From NCBI RefSeq assembly GCF_021650705.1, contig NZ_CP087138.1, positions 2,790,001 through 2,854,000 of the forward strand: a stretch of 64,000 nt of DNA. The letters run 5' to 3'. This document shows, piece by piece, positions 1 through 9,017 of this stretch. Numbering within the stretch: the first letter of the stretch is position 1; every line of letters starts with the position of its first letter. The notes below the pieces were generated by a model. It was given only the letters and a program-made list of their open reading frames with translations. It made no database searches and was not told the DNA's origin. A program made the translations under genes and the position numbers. Source of the DNA: Pseudomonas sp. KNUC1026. GTDB taxonomy: Bacteria; Pseudomonadota; Gammaproteobacteria; Pseudomonadales; Pseudomonadaceae.

Positions 1-296
1 GCCTGCATACCTGAGCCACACATCTTGTTCAAAGTGGTGCAGGCCACACCCAGCGGCAAACCGGCACCCAATGCCGCCTGGCGCGCCGGCGCCTGGCCAA
101 GCCCGGCGGGCAGCACACAACCCATCAGCACCTGTTGCACTGCCTCGGCAGCCACGTGCCCGCGTGCCAGCGCCGCCGCCAGCACCGCGCTGCCCAACTG
201 CGGCGCGCTGAGGCTGGCAAGGCTGCCTTGCAAGGCGCCCATCGGGGTGCGTACAGCGGCGGCGATCACCACCGGGTCTTGTTCGATCGTAGCCAT
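1..296 (-). CDS. Acetyl-CoA acetyltransferase (thiolase), 5' part only
   Basis: This is the N-terminal 98 or so residues of a thiolase, which forms or cleaves the carbon-carbon bond between acetyl-CoA and an acyl-CoA in the cytoplasm. The opening VVIAAAVRTPMGALQGSL matches the family N-terminus. The nucleophile loop TTLNKMCGSGMQ, with its acyl-accepting Cys at about residue 93, lies just before the window edge. The ATG at 296 has AGGAGG directly upstream. It follows the dehydrogenase gene by 16 bp on the same strand, so the two are probably co-transcribed for 3-hydroxyacyl-CoA oxidation and thiolysis. The C-terminal domain with the second catalytic Cys and His is outside the window. Confidence 0.9.
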   Translation of the reverse strand, partial: MATIEQDPVVIAAAVRTPMGALQGSLASLSAPQLGSAVLAAALARGHVAAEAVQQVLMGCVLPAGLGQAPARQAALGAGLPLGVACTTLNKMCGSGMQ

Positions 297-312
297 GTAA
301 CCTCCTCTGAGC

Positions 313-1061
313 TCAGCGCGCGCCCATGCGCAGCGCGCCATCCAGGCGAATGACCTCACCGTTGAGCATGTCGTTCTCGATGATGTGCGCGGCGAGCGCG
401 GCGTACTCTTCCGGCCGGCCCAGGCGCGGCGGGAACGGCACATCGGCGCACAGGCCCGCACGTACCTCTTCGCTCATGCCGGCCATCATCGGGGTTTCGA
501 ACACACCCGGTGCGATGGTGACCACGCGAATGCCATGGCGCGCCAGCTCGCGGGCCGCCGGCAAGGTGAGGCTGGCGACCGCGCCTTTCGACGCTGCATA
601 GGCCAGTTGCCCCACCTGGCCCTCGAACGCCGCAACCGAAGCGGTGTTGATGATCACGCCCGGCGGCCCTGGTCGTCGGCCGGCGTGCTGGCAATGGCCT
701 CGGCGGCCAGGCGCATCAGGTTGAAGGTGCCGAGCAGGTTCACCTGCAGCACGCGGTTGAAACTCTCCAGCGCGTGCACGCCCTGGCGCCCGAGCAGCTT
801 TTCGCCATGCACGATCCCGGCGCAGTTGATCACCCCGTGCAAAGGGCCGGCACCGGCCAGGGCGGCGCGCACCTGCGCCTCGTCAGTGACGTCGGCCACC
901 GCACAGGCCTGGCCGAGCGCCTCGGCCTGCTGGCGCAGGGTGGTTTCATCGCGGTCGAGCATCAGCACGCGGGCATCGCGCGCCACCAGCCATCTGGCGG
1001 TGGCCAGGCCCAGCCCGGAGGCAGCGCCGCTGATGGCGAACAGGTGATCGGCAATGTGCAT
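313..1061 (-). CDS. SDR-family 3-hydroxyacyl-CoA dehydrogenase (HSD10-like), frame broken once
   Basis: Cytoplasmic short-chain dehydrogenase, likely oxidising 3-hydroxyacyl-CoA with NAD. The cofactor loop [13 protein letters not shown] lies near residue 10, the NCAG motif in the middle, and [14 protein letters not shown] with YAASKGAV carries the catalytic Ser, Tyr and Lys. The [14 protein letters not shown] stretch is typical of type II hydroxyacyl-CoA dehydrogenases. The ATG at 1061 has AAGGAG upstream. The frame breaks at the C run at 659-661 (CCC on the plus strand); one added base joins DDQGRR to GVIINTAS and gives 249 residues, the normal family length. It is probably a sequence error. 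It lies between an AraC regulator gene upstream and the thiolase gene downstream, all on one strand. Confidence 0.85.
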
Positions 1062-1134
1062 CGGCAAGCTCCTTGGTGACCGTTGGCTGGCCCATGCTTG
1101 CCTGGCTTGCCGCGTGCAGCAATGGCAAGGCCGT

Positions 1135-2148
1135 TCAGGCTGGCTGAGCACTCTGGCCAGTGCCCTGCATCAGTTGCCGGTAATGCCCGGGGTTGCAGCC
1201 GTACCACTTCAGAAACGCTCGGTAGAACGAACGGCCATCGGCGAACCCCAGCCGCTCGGCCACCGCTTCGATGCTCAACCCATCGCGGGCGAGCCAGGCC
1301 AGAGCCAGCTCCTGGCGAACACTGTCCTTCAACGCCTGGAAACGCTCGCCCTGCTCCGCCAGGCGCCGGCGCAGCGTGGCCGGCGACATGCCCAGCGACG
1401 CCGCCAGCTGCGCCGCCTCCGGCCAGTCGGCCGGGGCCAGCGCCGCCAGTTGGCTACGCACCTGCCGGGCCAGGCTGGAGGGGTCGCGGTATTTGACCAG
1501 CAGGTTGCCCGGGGCCTGGGCCATGAACGCTGCCCACTGCGCATGATCGCGGCGAACCGGCAGCTGCAGGCACTGCGCCGGGAACACCAGGCGGTTGCTG
1601 GCCTGGCCGAAGGCCAATTGCTCGCCGAAAAACCGCCGGTAGTCATCCAGATAACCGGGGGCAGGTGCGCGCAGCGACACCGCCAGTATCGGCACCCGCT
1701 GCCCGGCCAGCCAGCACAGCACGCCATGCAGGATCATCCACAGGGTGAAACAGGCAAAGGGCCGTGCCGGTGTGGCCTCAGCCTGCTCCAGTGTGACCGT
1801 CGCCAGGCTGCCGTGCACGGCCAGCTGCGGCCGCAGGCCCGCCAGCATCAACCCGGCAAATTCGCAGGCCTGCTCCAGCCCGGGTTGCACGCGAGGCTGG
1901 GCCATGGCGGCCTTGAGCATGAAAGCCAGGCTGCCGGTGCGCAGTGGGCCTTGGGCCATGCCGAAGAATTCGTCGCCGGTGCGCAGTGCCACGGCACGCC
2001 ACAATGCCCCGTAGGCCGCCGCCGGCACGCGCTCGCAGCCTTCATCGATGCCGACCCCGGCCAGGCAGTCGGCATGTTCCGGAGCGGGCAGCGCCTGAGC
2101 GAGGGCTTCGCGCACCAGGTGCATGGAAATGGTGTCCTTGTCGGCCAT
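1135..2148 (-). CDS. AraC-family transcriptional regulator
   Basis: DNA-binding regulator of 337 residues with the layout of the OruR/ArgR-like AraC subgroup: an N-terminal effector domain of the arabinose-binding type (about residues 15-200) and a C-terminal double helix-turn-helix. The latter includes LAASLGMSPATLRRRLAEQG and the signature VAERLGFADGRSFYRAFLKWYG. An ATG at 2148 is used; an in-frame ATG at 2187 is possible but has no better ribosome site. It lies directly upstream of the dehydrogenase/thiolase genes on the same strand and divergent from the hydrolase gene, so it probably controls one or both. The inducer is unknown. Confidence 0.85.
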   Translation of the reverse strand: MADKDTISMHLVREALAQALPAPEHADCLAGVGIDEGCERVPAAAYGALWRAVALRTGDEFFGMAQGPLRTGSLAFMLKAAMAQPRVQPGLEQACEFAGLMLAGLRPQLAVHGSLATVTLEQAEATPARPFACFTLWMILHGVLCWLAGQRVPILAVSLRAPAPGYLDDYRRFFGEQLAFGQASNRLVFPAQCLQLPVRRDHAQWAAFMAQAPGNLLVKYRDPSSLARQVRSQLAALAPADWPEAAQLAASLGMSPATLRRRLAEQGERFQALKDSVRQELALAWLARDGLSIEAVAERLGFADGRSFYRAFLKWYGCNPGHYRQLMQGTGQSAQPA

Positions 2149-2258
2149 GGCCTGTGTCGTCGTCCTGAGGGCAATTCTGGCAATCATAGAGCCGCGCTGG
2201 CGCTGAACCAATGCCTCGCTGCGCCAGTCTCTGGCCTTACTCCCCAAAGGACCCAGCC

Positions 2259-3266
2259 ATGAAACGCACCTGCGCCCTGCTGCTGGCCACGCTGCTGAGC
2301 AGCGCCGTGCTGGCTACCGAAAAGCCCCTGAGCTACGGCCCGCAACTGGAAGGTTTCGATTACCCCTACACCCTGCACCACTACAGCTTCGACTCCCAGG
2401 GCCAAACCCTGCAGATGGGCTACATGGACGTGGCCGCCAACACCAAGGCCAACGGCCAGACCGTAGTGCTGCTGCACGGCAAGAACTTCTGCGCCGCTAC
2501 CTGGGAAAGCACCATCAAGGCCCTGAGCGATGCCGGCTACCGGGTGATCGCCCCTGACCAGGTCGGCTTCTGCAGCGCCAGCAAGCCCGAGCACTACCAG
2601 TACAGCTTCCAGCAACTGGCGCAGAACACCCATGCGCTGCTGGCAGACCTGGACGTGAAGGACCCCATCCTGCTCGGCCACTCCACCGGCGGCATGCTCG
2701 CCACCCGTTACAGCCTGATGTACCCCAACGAGGTGCAGCGCCTGGCGATGGTCAACCCCATCGGCCTGGAAGACTGGAAAGCCCTCGGGGTGCCCTGGCG
2801 CTCGGTGGACGACTGGCTGGAACGCGAGAGCAAGGTCGATGCGCAGAGCATCAAGGCGTATGAACAGCGCACCTATTCACGGCGGCCAGTGGAAGCCCGA
2901 ATACGACCGCTGGGTGAACATGCTCGCCGGGCTCAACCAGGGCCCGGGCCACAACCTGGTGGCGTGGAACTCGGCGCTGGTCTACGACATGATCTTCACC
3001 CAGCCGGTGGTGTACGAATTCGGCAGCGTTCGCCAGCCCACCCTGCTGCTGATCGGCACTGCCGACACCACGGCCATCGGCAGCGACATCGCGCCGCCGG
3101 AGGTCGAAGCGCGGCTGGGGCATTACGACCAGCTCGGCCAGCAGGCGGCCAAGGCGTTCCCCACGCGACACTGGTGGAATTCCCCGGCATGGGCCACGCC
3201 CCGCAAATGGAAGACCCGGCACGCTTTCACCAGGCGCTGCTCAAATCGGCTGAACACCCTCAATAA
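2259..3266 (+). CDS. Secreted alpha/beta hydrolase, two compensating frame breaks
   Basis: Alpha/beta-hydrolase of about 335 residues with an N-terminal signal peptide (KRTCALLLATLLSSAVLA), so probably periplasmic. The oxyanion segment LLHGKNFCAATW, nucleophile elbow GHSTGG and catalytic His in FPGMGHAP are visible; the substrate cannot be told. The frame is lost at the TT at 2875-2876 (one base too many: RTY then HGGQWKPEYDRW) and regained at the C run at 3159-3162 (one base short: KAFP then HATLVEF). Both sit in homopolymers, so sequence error is likely. It lies 19 bp upstream of a D-2-hydroxyacid dehydrogenase gene and is probably in one operon with it. Confidence 0.8.
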   Translation: MKRTCALLLATLLSSAVLATEKPLSYGPQLEGFDYPYTLHHYSFDSQGQTLQMGYMDVAANTKANGQTVVLLHGKNFCAATWESTIKALSDAGYRVIAPDQVGFCSASKPEHYQYSFQQLAQNTHALLADLDVKDPILLGHSTGGMLATRYSLMYPNEVQRLAMVNPIGLEDWKALGVPWRSVDDWLERESKVDAQSIKAYEQRTYSRRPVEARIRPLGEHARRAQPGPGPQPGGVELGAGLRHDLHPAGGVRIRQRSPAHPAADRHCRHHGHRQRHRAAGGRSAAGALRPARPAGGQGVPHATLVEFPGMGHAPQMEDPARFHQALLKSAEHPQ

Positions 3267-3285
3267 CCCGACATGGGAGCGGGCA

Positions 3286-4239
3286 ATGTCCGAACTTCGC
3301 ATCGCAGTGATCGACGACTGGCAAGACGTGGCGCAAGACATCGTGGACTGGTCCGCCTTGCAGCGCGTCGGGCAGGTCGAGTTTCTCCATGACTACCCGG
3401 CCGATACCGCCACCCTCGCCCAGCGCCTGGCGCCCTACGCGGTGGTCTGCGTGATGCGCGAGCGTACCCGCTTCGACGCCGAACTGCTCAAGGCCCTGCC
3501 CAACCTCAAGCTGCTGATGACCGGCGGCATGCGCAACGCTGCGCTGGATATCGATGCCGCCAAGGCCTTGGGCATTACCGTGTGCGGCACCGACAGCTAT
3601 CGCCACGCCGCGCCCGAGCTGACCTGGACGCTGCTGATGGCGCTGAACCGCCGCCTGCTGGCCGAGGTGCTGTCGCTGCAAAGCGGCGGCTGGCAGATCG
3701 GCATTGGCGGCGACCTGCACGGGCGCACCCTGGGCCTGCTGGGCCTGGGCCAGATCGGCGCACGAGTGGCAGGCTTCGCCAAAGCGTTCGGGATGCGCGT
3801 GATCGCCTGGAGCCAGAACCTCACCGAAGAACGGGCCGCCGAGGTGGGTGTGGAGCGGGTCGATAAACAAGCGCTGTTCGAGCAGGCCGACATTCTCTCG
3901 GTGCACCTGGTGCTCAGCGAGCGCACCCGCCACCTGGTCGATGCCCAGGCACTGGCCTCGATGAAACGCGGCGCACTGCTGGTGAACACCTCGCGCGGGC
4001 CGATCGTCGATGAACAGGCGCTGATCGAGGCGTTGATCGAAGGCCGGCTGGGTGGCGCGGGGCTGGATGTGTTCGAGCAGGAACCGCTGCCGGCAAACCA
4101 CCCGTTCAGGACCCTGCCCAATGTACTGGCCACCCCGCACATCGGTTACGTCAGCGAAAACAACTACCGGGTGTTCTATGGCCAGATGATCGAGGGCATT
4201 CTCGCCTGGGCGAACAACGCCCCGATCAGGCCGCTCTGA
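3286..4239 (+). CDS. D-2-hydroxyacid dehydrogenase family protein
   Basis: NAD(P)-dependent D-2-hydroxyacid dehydrogenase of 317 residues, cytoplasmic, interconverting a 2-hydroxyacid and a 2-oxoacid. The Rossmann motif LGLLGLGQIGARVAGFAKAF lies in the middle. The catalytic Arg is in VNTSRGPIVDEQAL, the Glu in DVFEQEPLP and the His in ATPHIGYV. The ATG at 3286 is preceded by GGGAGCGGG. The N-terminal half (VIDDWQDVAQDIVDW) resembles the subgroup often annotated as phosphoglycerate dehydrogenase-like with unknown substrate. It follows the hydrolase gene closely and converges on the sulfur operon. Confidence 0.88.
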   Translation: MSELRIAVIDDWQDVAQDIVDWSALQRVGQVEFLHDYPADTATLAQRLAPYAVVCVMRERTRFDAELLKALPNLKLLMTGGMRNAALDIDAAKALGITVCGTDSYRHAAPELTWTLLMALNRRLLAEVLSLQSGGWQIGIGGDLHGRTLGLLGLGQIGARVAGFAKAFGMRVIAWSQNLTEERAAEVGVERVDKQALFEQADILSVHLVLSERTRHLVDAQALASMKRGALLVNTSRGPIVDEQALIEALIEGRLGGAGLDVFEQEPLPANHPFRTLPNVLATPHIGYVSENNYRVFYGQMIEGILAWANNAPIRPL

Positions 4240-4288
4240 GCGCGGGTGCAGCGCGGGTGCAGCGCGGGCGCAGCGCGGGCGCAGCGCG
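4240..4288. repeat. Four 11-bp tandem repeats between convergent genes
   Basis: GCGCGGGTGCA occurs twice (4240-4261) and GCGCGGGCGCA twice (4262-4283), followed by a partial GCGCG. The array fills the whole gap between the stop codons of the dehydrogenase and the beta-lyase-like gene. Its copy number may vary or be misassembled. Confidence 0.85.
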
Positions 4289-4290
4289 AC

Positions 4291-5482
4291 TCAACCGGCC
4301 ACAGCGATCCCCTGCGCCAGGTCCGCCAGCAGCGACTCCACCGCTTCAAGGCCGATGTGCAACCGCACGATCAGCCCTTGCGGCGTGTAGCTGCCCTGGC
4401 GGTCCTCCTCCACCAGCGTGGCCAGGCTCTCGAAGCCACCCACGAGGCCCCTATGCCGAACAGGGCCAGCGCATCGACGAAGCGCTCCGCATCGAACCCG
4501 GCCACGAACTCCACCGACAGCAAACCGTTGCTGCCCGAAAAATCCCGCCGCCATAGCGCGTGCCCCGGATGCTCCGGCAAGGCGGGGTGGAACACCCGCA
4601 GCACCTGCGGCTGGGCCTGGAGCCAACGCGCCACCTCCAACGCACTGCGCTCGTGCTGGGCCAGCCGCGCCGGCAGGCTGCGCGCACCGCGCAGCACTAG
4701 GTAGGCGTCGTCCGGGCTGACCGTGTGGCCGAAGGTATCGGTGCTGCGCGACAACGCCGGGAACGCGGCCTGGGTGGTGGTCACGCTGCCCATCATCACG
4801 TCGCTGTGGCCGCCGATGTACTTGGTCAACGCCTGGATGCTGATGTCGGCGCCCAAGGCCAACGGGCGATACAGGTAGCCGGCACCCAGGTGTTATCCAC
4901 CGCCAGCAGTGCATTGCGTGACCGGCACAGCGCGGCCAGTGCAGGTAAATCGAGCAAGTCGTACAAGGACGAGCCAGGGACTTCGGCGTACACCAGGCGC
5001 GTGTTGCCGCGCAGCAAGGCCTGCACGTCGCTGCCATCAGCGGCGTAGTAGTCGTACTCAATGCCGTAGGGCTTGAGAAACTCCTCGGCCAGGCGCCGCA
5101 CCGGGGCATACACCGCCGAGGTGATAAGCACGTGATCCCCCGGGCGCAAGTACGCCAGCAGCACCTGCGCGGTGGCGGCCAGGCCGGTGGCGAACAGCCG
5201 GGTGCGGTAGCCGCCCTCGAGCTCGGTGACCAGGTCTTCGAGCGCATGGGCCGTGGGGTTGCCACGGGCGCCGTAGCTGAGCACTCGCTCCTGCTCGCGG
5301 CGCACCCGGGCCTGGCGCAGTTGCGCGGTGGTATCGAACAGCACCGTGCTCAGGCGTGCCACCGGCGGGTTGACCCCATGCGGCCCGGCAGGCTCCGGGC
5401 CTCGGCCGCCGTGCACCAGGCGCGTGGCGACAGGTTCGGCCTTGCCCAGTGGCCGGAAGCTCGCCCGCTCCCGCGCGGTCAT
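4291..5482 (-). CDS. Cystathionine beta-lyase-like PLP enzyme, two frame breaks
   Basis: Cys/Met-metabolism PLP enzyme, probably a C-S beta-lyase releasing a thiol, pyruvate and ammonia from a thioether amino acid. Visible: ATRLVHGGRG at the start, SYGARGNPTAHALE, the cofactor-stacking region TGLAATAQVLLAYLRPGDHVL, the Asp of LLAVDNTW, and the PLP Lys in ISIQALTKYIGGHSDVMMG, which is closer to MetC than to gamma-synthases. Frame breaks at the C runs 4448-4451 and 4885-4887 are each repaired by one base (GIGGLVGGFESL; DNTWGAGYLYRP). The reading frame is open upstream into the rhodanese gene, so the start is not certain; the ATG at 5482 is the nearest. Last gene of the operon. Confidence 0.8.
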
Positions 5483-6959
5483 CTGCGCCAGCAGCCCGGT
5501 TTCCCAGGCCAGGTACTGCCGAGCCGCCTGCTTGTTGCCCGCGTGGCGGTCGTGGGTGAAGAACAGAAAGTCGATGCGCTGGGCATCGGCCAGCGGGGCC
5601 CCGCCCTGCTCCAGCGCCAGGCCTTCCAGGCTCGGCAACCAGCGGGCCTGCGCCCGTTGAGATCAGGCAGCTCGGCAGCCGCCAGCGCCGCGACAGCCGG
5701 CTCAGGCGTGAGCAGCCAGAGCGGGCCGTCGATGCCCACGACATCAGCGCCAAGCCGGCTGCGGATGCTCCAGCGCGAACCCTCGATCCGCTGCTGAATG
5801 AATGCGGCACTGGCGCGCAGATCCACCACCGTGGCCGGGCCCTGCTCGGCACGCGGCAATGGCGTGATCGACGGCTGCCGGGAGGCCAGCTCAAGGCCAG
5901 TGGCCAAGCCGCCTTGCAGCACATACGCCTCATGCCCCAGTTGCCTGAGCCAACTGGCGACGATTGGCGCACGCACGCCATCGTCGTCCACCAGCACCAC
6001 CCGCGCGCCGCGCACGCCGATGTACAGGTCGGTGCCTTGAATCAGTTGCCCGCCGGGCGCGTGCTGGGCACCGGGCAGCGAGCCCTGGGCGAACTCTTCC
6101 GGGGTGCGCACGTCGCACAGGAACAGGCTGCGGGAGGCATCGCTCGCCCACTCGATTACCTTCGCTGCGCCCACTGTCACAACCCCTGCCCGGCGCGCCA
6201 ACTGCTCGGCCGCAGCGTGCAATGCAGCCGTTTCAACCGGTGCATCCGGGTAGTGGCGGTGTTGCCCATGTTCGAGCGGCAGATCGGCCAGGAACCAGCC
6301 TTGGGTGCCGTTTTCCAGCGCATAGACGGGATTGGGGATGCCCAGGTTGAGCAACGTCTGCGCCCCGATGATGCTGCGCGTGCGGCCCGCGCAATTGATC
6401 ACGATCGGCGTGCTGGCATCGCCAACCATGGCCTGGGCACGCAGGCCCAGCTCGCCGTTGGGGCGGCGCACGCCGCCGGGGATGTTCATCTTGGCGAACT
6501 CCTCGCGCGGGCGGCCGTCGAGAATCGCCAGGGGCCGGCCATCGGCCTGCCACGCCGCGAGTTCCGTGGCACCGACGCTGGGCGTGTGGCAGGCATGCTC
6601 GATCAGCTCGCCAAAGGCCTTGGACGGCAAGTGCACACCGGCGAACAGCTCACGCCCACTGTGCTTCCAGCCCTGGGCACCGCCGTGCAACGCGCGCAGG
6701 TTTTGATACCCGCCGCGCGCAGGCGCGCCAGGGCGCGCACGGCCAACTCGCCGCCGGCCTCGTCGTACACCACCAGGCGCACGGCCGGGTTGGGCGCCAG
6801 CCGTGGCGCTTCGATTTCCAGCCGGCTGTACGGCAGGTTCACGCCGAAGAACAGGTGCGCCTCGCCGTACTGGCCGTGCTCGCGCACATCGAACAGCGCG
6901 ATCTCTGCCCCATCGAACAGCCACTGTTCCAGCGTGTCGCTGGTGATCCACTCGCTCAT
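5447..6959 (-). CDS. Multidomain rhodanese-like sulfurtransferase, two frame breaks
   Basis: Four rhodanese-like modules in about 505 residues, carrying sulfane sulfur on a Cys persulfide. Only the second has an active-site Cys (VINCAGRTRSIIGAQTL). The first (VVYDEAGG), third (VVLVDDDGVRAP) and fourth (PLWLLTPEP) lack it. The start MSEWITSDTLEQWL has GGAG upstream and lies 2 bp after the GST stop. Frame breaks at the C run 6709-6711 and the G run 5644-5646 are each repaired by one base (LRAAGYQNLRALHGG; GRRPRWLPSLEG). The C-terminal FLFFTHDRHAGNKQAARQYL is family-typical, but no stop codon follows and the frame runs on into the beta-lyase gene. The end given is approximate. Confidence 0.8.
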
Positions 6960-6961
6960 GT

Positions 6962-7594
6962 TCACTCCAGCACCAATGATTTTTCCTGCGCGGCCACCTC
7001 GCGGCCGCGGGCATAGGCACGCTGCACCGCCGGGCGCGCCTTGATCCGCTCGCGCCAGGCGGCCACCGCCGGATAGCGCGCCAGCTCGATGCCCTGGCGG
7101 GCCGGCTGAATCCACGGAAAGATCGCGATGTCCGCCACCGAATGGTGGCCGGCCGCGTACTCGTGGGCCTGCAGCGCGCCCTCAAGCACGACGTACAACC
7201 GCTCGGCCTCGCGTTGCAGCATCTCCAGAGCAAACGGAATCGGCTCGGGGGCCCTTTCGCGGAACACCTGCAACTGGCTCAGGTAAGGCGTCACATGCCC
7301 CACTTGCCAGAACAGCCATTGCTGCACCTGCCAGTATTCGGCCGTGCCAACATCGGGCACCAAGGCGCCGCCCAGGTAATTGAGGACAGCACCGGACTCG
7401 AACAGCGACAGCCCACGCGCCTGATCGACGATCGCCGGAATGCGCCCGTTGGCACTGATGCGCTGGAACGCCTCAGCCTGCTGCGCGCCCTCGCGGATGT
7501 TCACCGGCACCAGCCGGTGCTCGATGCCCAGCTCTTCGACCAGGATGCCCACCTTCAGGCCATTGGCGGTGGGCCGGTAGTAAAGGTCGATCAT
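6962..7594 (-). CDS. Glutathione S-transferase family protein
   Basis: Cytosolic GST of 210 residues. The N-terminal thioredoxin-like domain (IDLYYRPTANGLKVGILVEE) has the conserved cis-Pro in NGRIPAIVD and the glutathione gamma-glutamyl site LSLFESGAVLNYL. The all-helical C-terminal domain has the N-capping motif HHSVADIAIFPWI. It resembles the YghU/YfcG-like group, which often acts on disulfides. Its ATG overlaps the stop of the thiol dioxygenase gene (ATGA), so the two are translationally coupled, and the rhodanese follows after 2 bp. In this operon it may handle a glutathione-thiol adduct or disulfide; that role is inferred. Confidence 0.9.
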   Translation of the reverse strand: MIDLYYRPTANGLKVGILVEELGIEHRLVPVNIREGAQQAEAFQRISANGRIPAIVDQARGLSLFESGAVLNYLGGALVPDVGTAEYWQVQQWLFWQVGHVTPYLSQLQVFRERAPEPIPFALEMLQREAERLYVVLEGALQAHEYAAGHHSVADIAIFPWIQPARQGIELARYPAVAAWRERIKARPAVQRAYARGREVAAQEKSLVLE

Positions 7595-8187
7595 GCGCCG
7601 TAGGCCTCGATGGACGGTTCCATCTGCGATTTGTTGTAGCCCACCACCCGGCCGCCTTCGAGCACGCCGTAGCGGCCCTCGAGCGATTCGAGCGGGCGGC
7701 CGTAGAGGTGAAAGTGCAGGGTCGGCGTGCTGCCACCCACCGCAATGCTGTGCAGGTCGTCGCCCAGGAACTGGATCGACTGCCCAGGCCTGACCACCAC
7801 CTCGCGCTCAAGGCCCAGGCGGGCGAACGCCGGGTCGTTGCCGTCGTCTTCGCGCTGGTAGACCTTGTTCAGCTCTTCGCCATCGACCGCCACGATCACC
7901 GCCCAGGTTTCGTGGTTGTGCGGCGGCGTGCTTTTGCCCGGCAGCAGCGAGTTGAGGTAGAGCGTCGGAGTTTCGCCGTCGTCGTTGAGGCGGTAGCGGA
8001 AGGCGGTCTTGCCGTCGCCCGCCACCGGCGCAGGAAACTCATCGAAATTGAACAGGTCGCGGCGCTGCGCCAGCGCGTCGAGCAGGCCGGCAATGCGGGT
8101 GAGCTCGGCACGGCCCACGCCTTGGGCGTGGATGGCGCGCACCTGGTCGAGAAACGCCTGGATCACGGCAACACGGGGATGGCTCAT
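7591..8187 (-). CDS. Cysteine dioxygenase-type cupin (thiol dioxygenase)
   Basis: Single-domain cupin of 198 residues of the cysteine dioxygenase family, which uses Fe(II) and O2 to turn a thiol into a sulfinate. The iron ligands are visible as two His in STPPHNHETWAV and one in LGDDLHSIAVGG. The segment NKVYQREDDGNDPAF is family-like. Bacterial members include cysteine, 3-mercaptopropionate and mercaptosuccinate dioxygenases, and sequence reading alone does not separate them. The start at 8187 lies 13 bp after the corrected stop of the ABC ATPase gene. It is the enzyme that best marks the operon as a thiol-oxidising pathway. Confidence 0.88.
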   Translation of the reverse strand: MSHPRVAVIQAFLDQVRAIHAQGVGRAELTRIAGLLDALAQRRDLFNFDEFPAPVAGDGKTAFRYRLNDDGETPTLYLNSLLPGKSTPPHNHETWAVIVAVDGEELNKVYQREDDGNDPAFARLGLEREVVVRPGQSIQFLGDDLHSIAVGGSTPTLHFHLYGRPLESLEGRYGVLEGGRVVGYNKSQMEPSIEAYGA

Positions 8188-8200
8188 GGTTTTGTCCTCA

Positions 8201-9017
8201 TCAAACGCTCAGGTGATACGGGTTCAGGTTGCGCACGGTGTAGGGCTGCGGCGCACGCCGCGCAGGCTCGCCAAGTGCGTGCTGCAAAAGGCGCGGGTAC
8301 GGGCCTGTTGCGGGTGGTTGAACAGTTGCTCGGCGCTGCCGTGCTCGGCGATCACGCCGTTTTCGGTGAAGAACACCTGGTCACTGATGTCTTCGGCAAA
8401 GCGCATTTCGTGGGTCACCAGCACACAGGTCATGCCCTCCTCGGTGAGTTCGCCGATCACCTTGAGCACCTCGCCGACCATTTCCGGGTCCAGCGCCGAG
8501 GTCACTTCATCGAACAACATCAGCTGCGGGCGCATGGCCAGGGCCCGGGCAATCGCCACGCGCTGCTGCTGGCCACCGGAGAGCTCGCCGGGAAACGCTG
8601 CGGCCTTGTGCTGCATGCGCACCTTTTCGAGCAGCGCCATCGCCTGCTCGCGCGCCTCGGCCTTGCCCAGGCCGAGCACCTTGCGCGGCGCCAGGGTGAG
8701 GTTGTCGAGCACGCTCAGGTGCGGGAAGAGGTTGTACTGCTGGAACACGAAGCCCACGCGCTGGCGCAATTGCCGCACCTCGGCCTCGCCGCGCAGGCGG
8801 TGCACGGCAGTGCCGGCCACCTCGATCTCGCCGCGCTGGGCGTGAGCAGGCCGGTAAGGCAACGCAGGATGGTGCTCTTGCCCGAGCCGGACGGCCCGAT
8901 GATCGACACCGCCTGGCCACGCTGCACGTGCAGGTCGATGCCCTTGAGCACCTGGGCCTGGCCGAAGCTCAGGTGTACGTCGCGCACGCTCACCAAGGGC
9001 GTTTCAGTAGAAGGCAT
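8201..9017 (-). CDS. Amino acid ABC transporter ATP-binding protein, two frame breaks
   Basis: ATPase of a polar amino acid uptake system, 272 residues after repair. Walker A is [11 protein letters not shown], the Q-loop [12 protein letters not shown], the signature [15 protein letters not shown], Walker [15 protein letters not shown] and the switch His VTHEMRF. The frame breaks at the G run 8838-8840 (repair gives [13 protein letters not shown]) and at the A run 8286-8289, where one added base restores the tail [17 protein letters not shown] and moves the stop to 8201. Without that repair the protein ends 23 bp early in a wrong frame. It overlaps the upstream permease gene by 14 bp. Confidence 0.9.
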
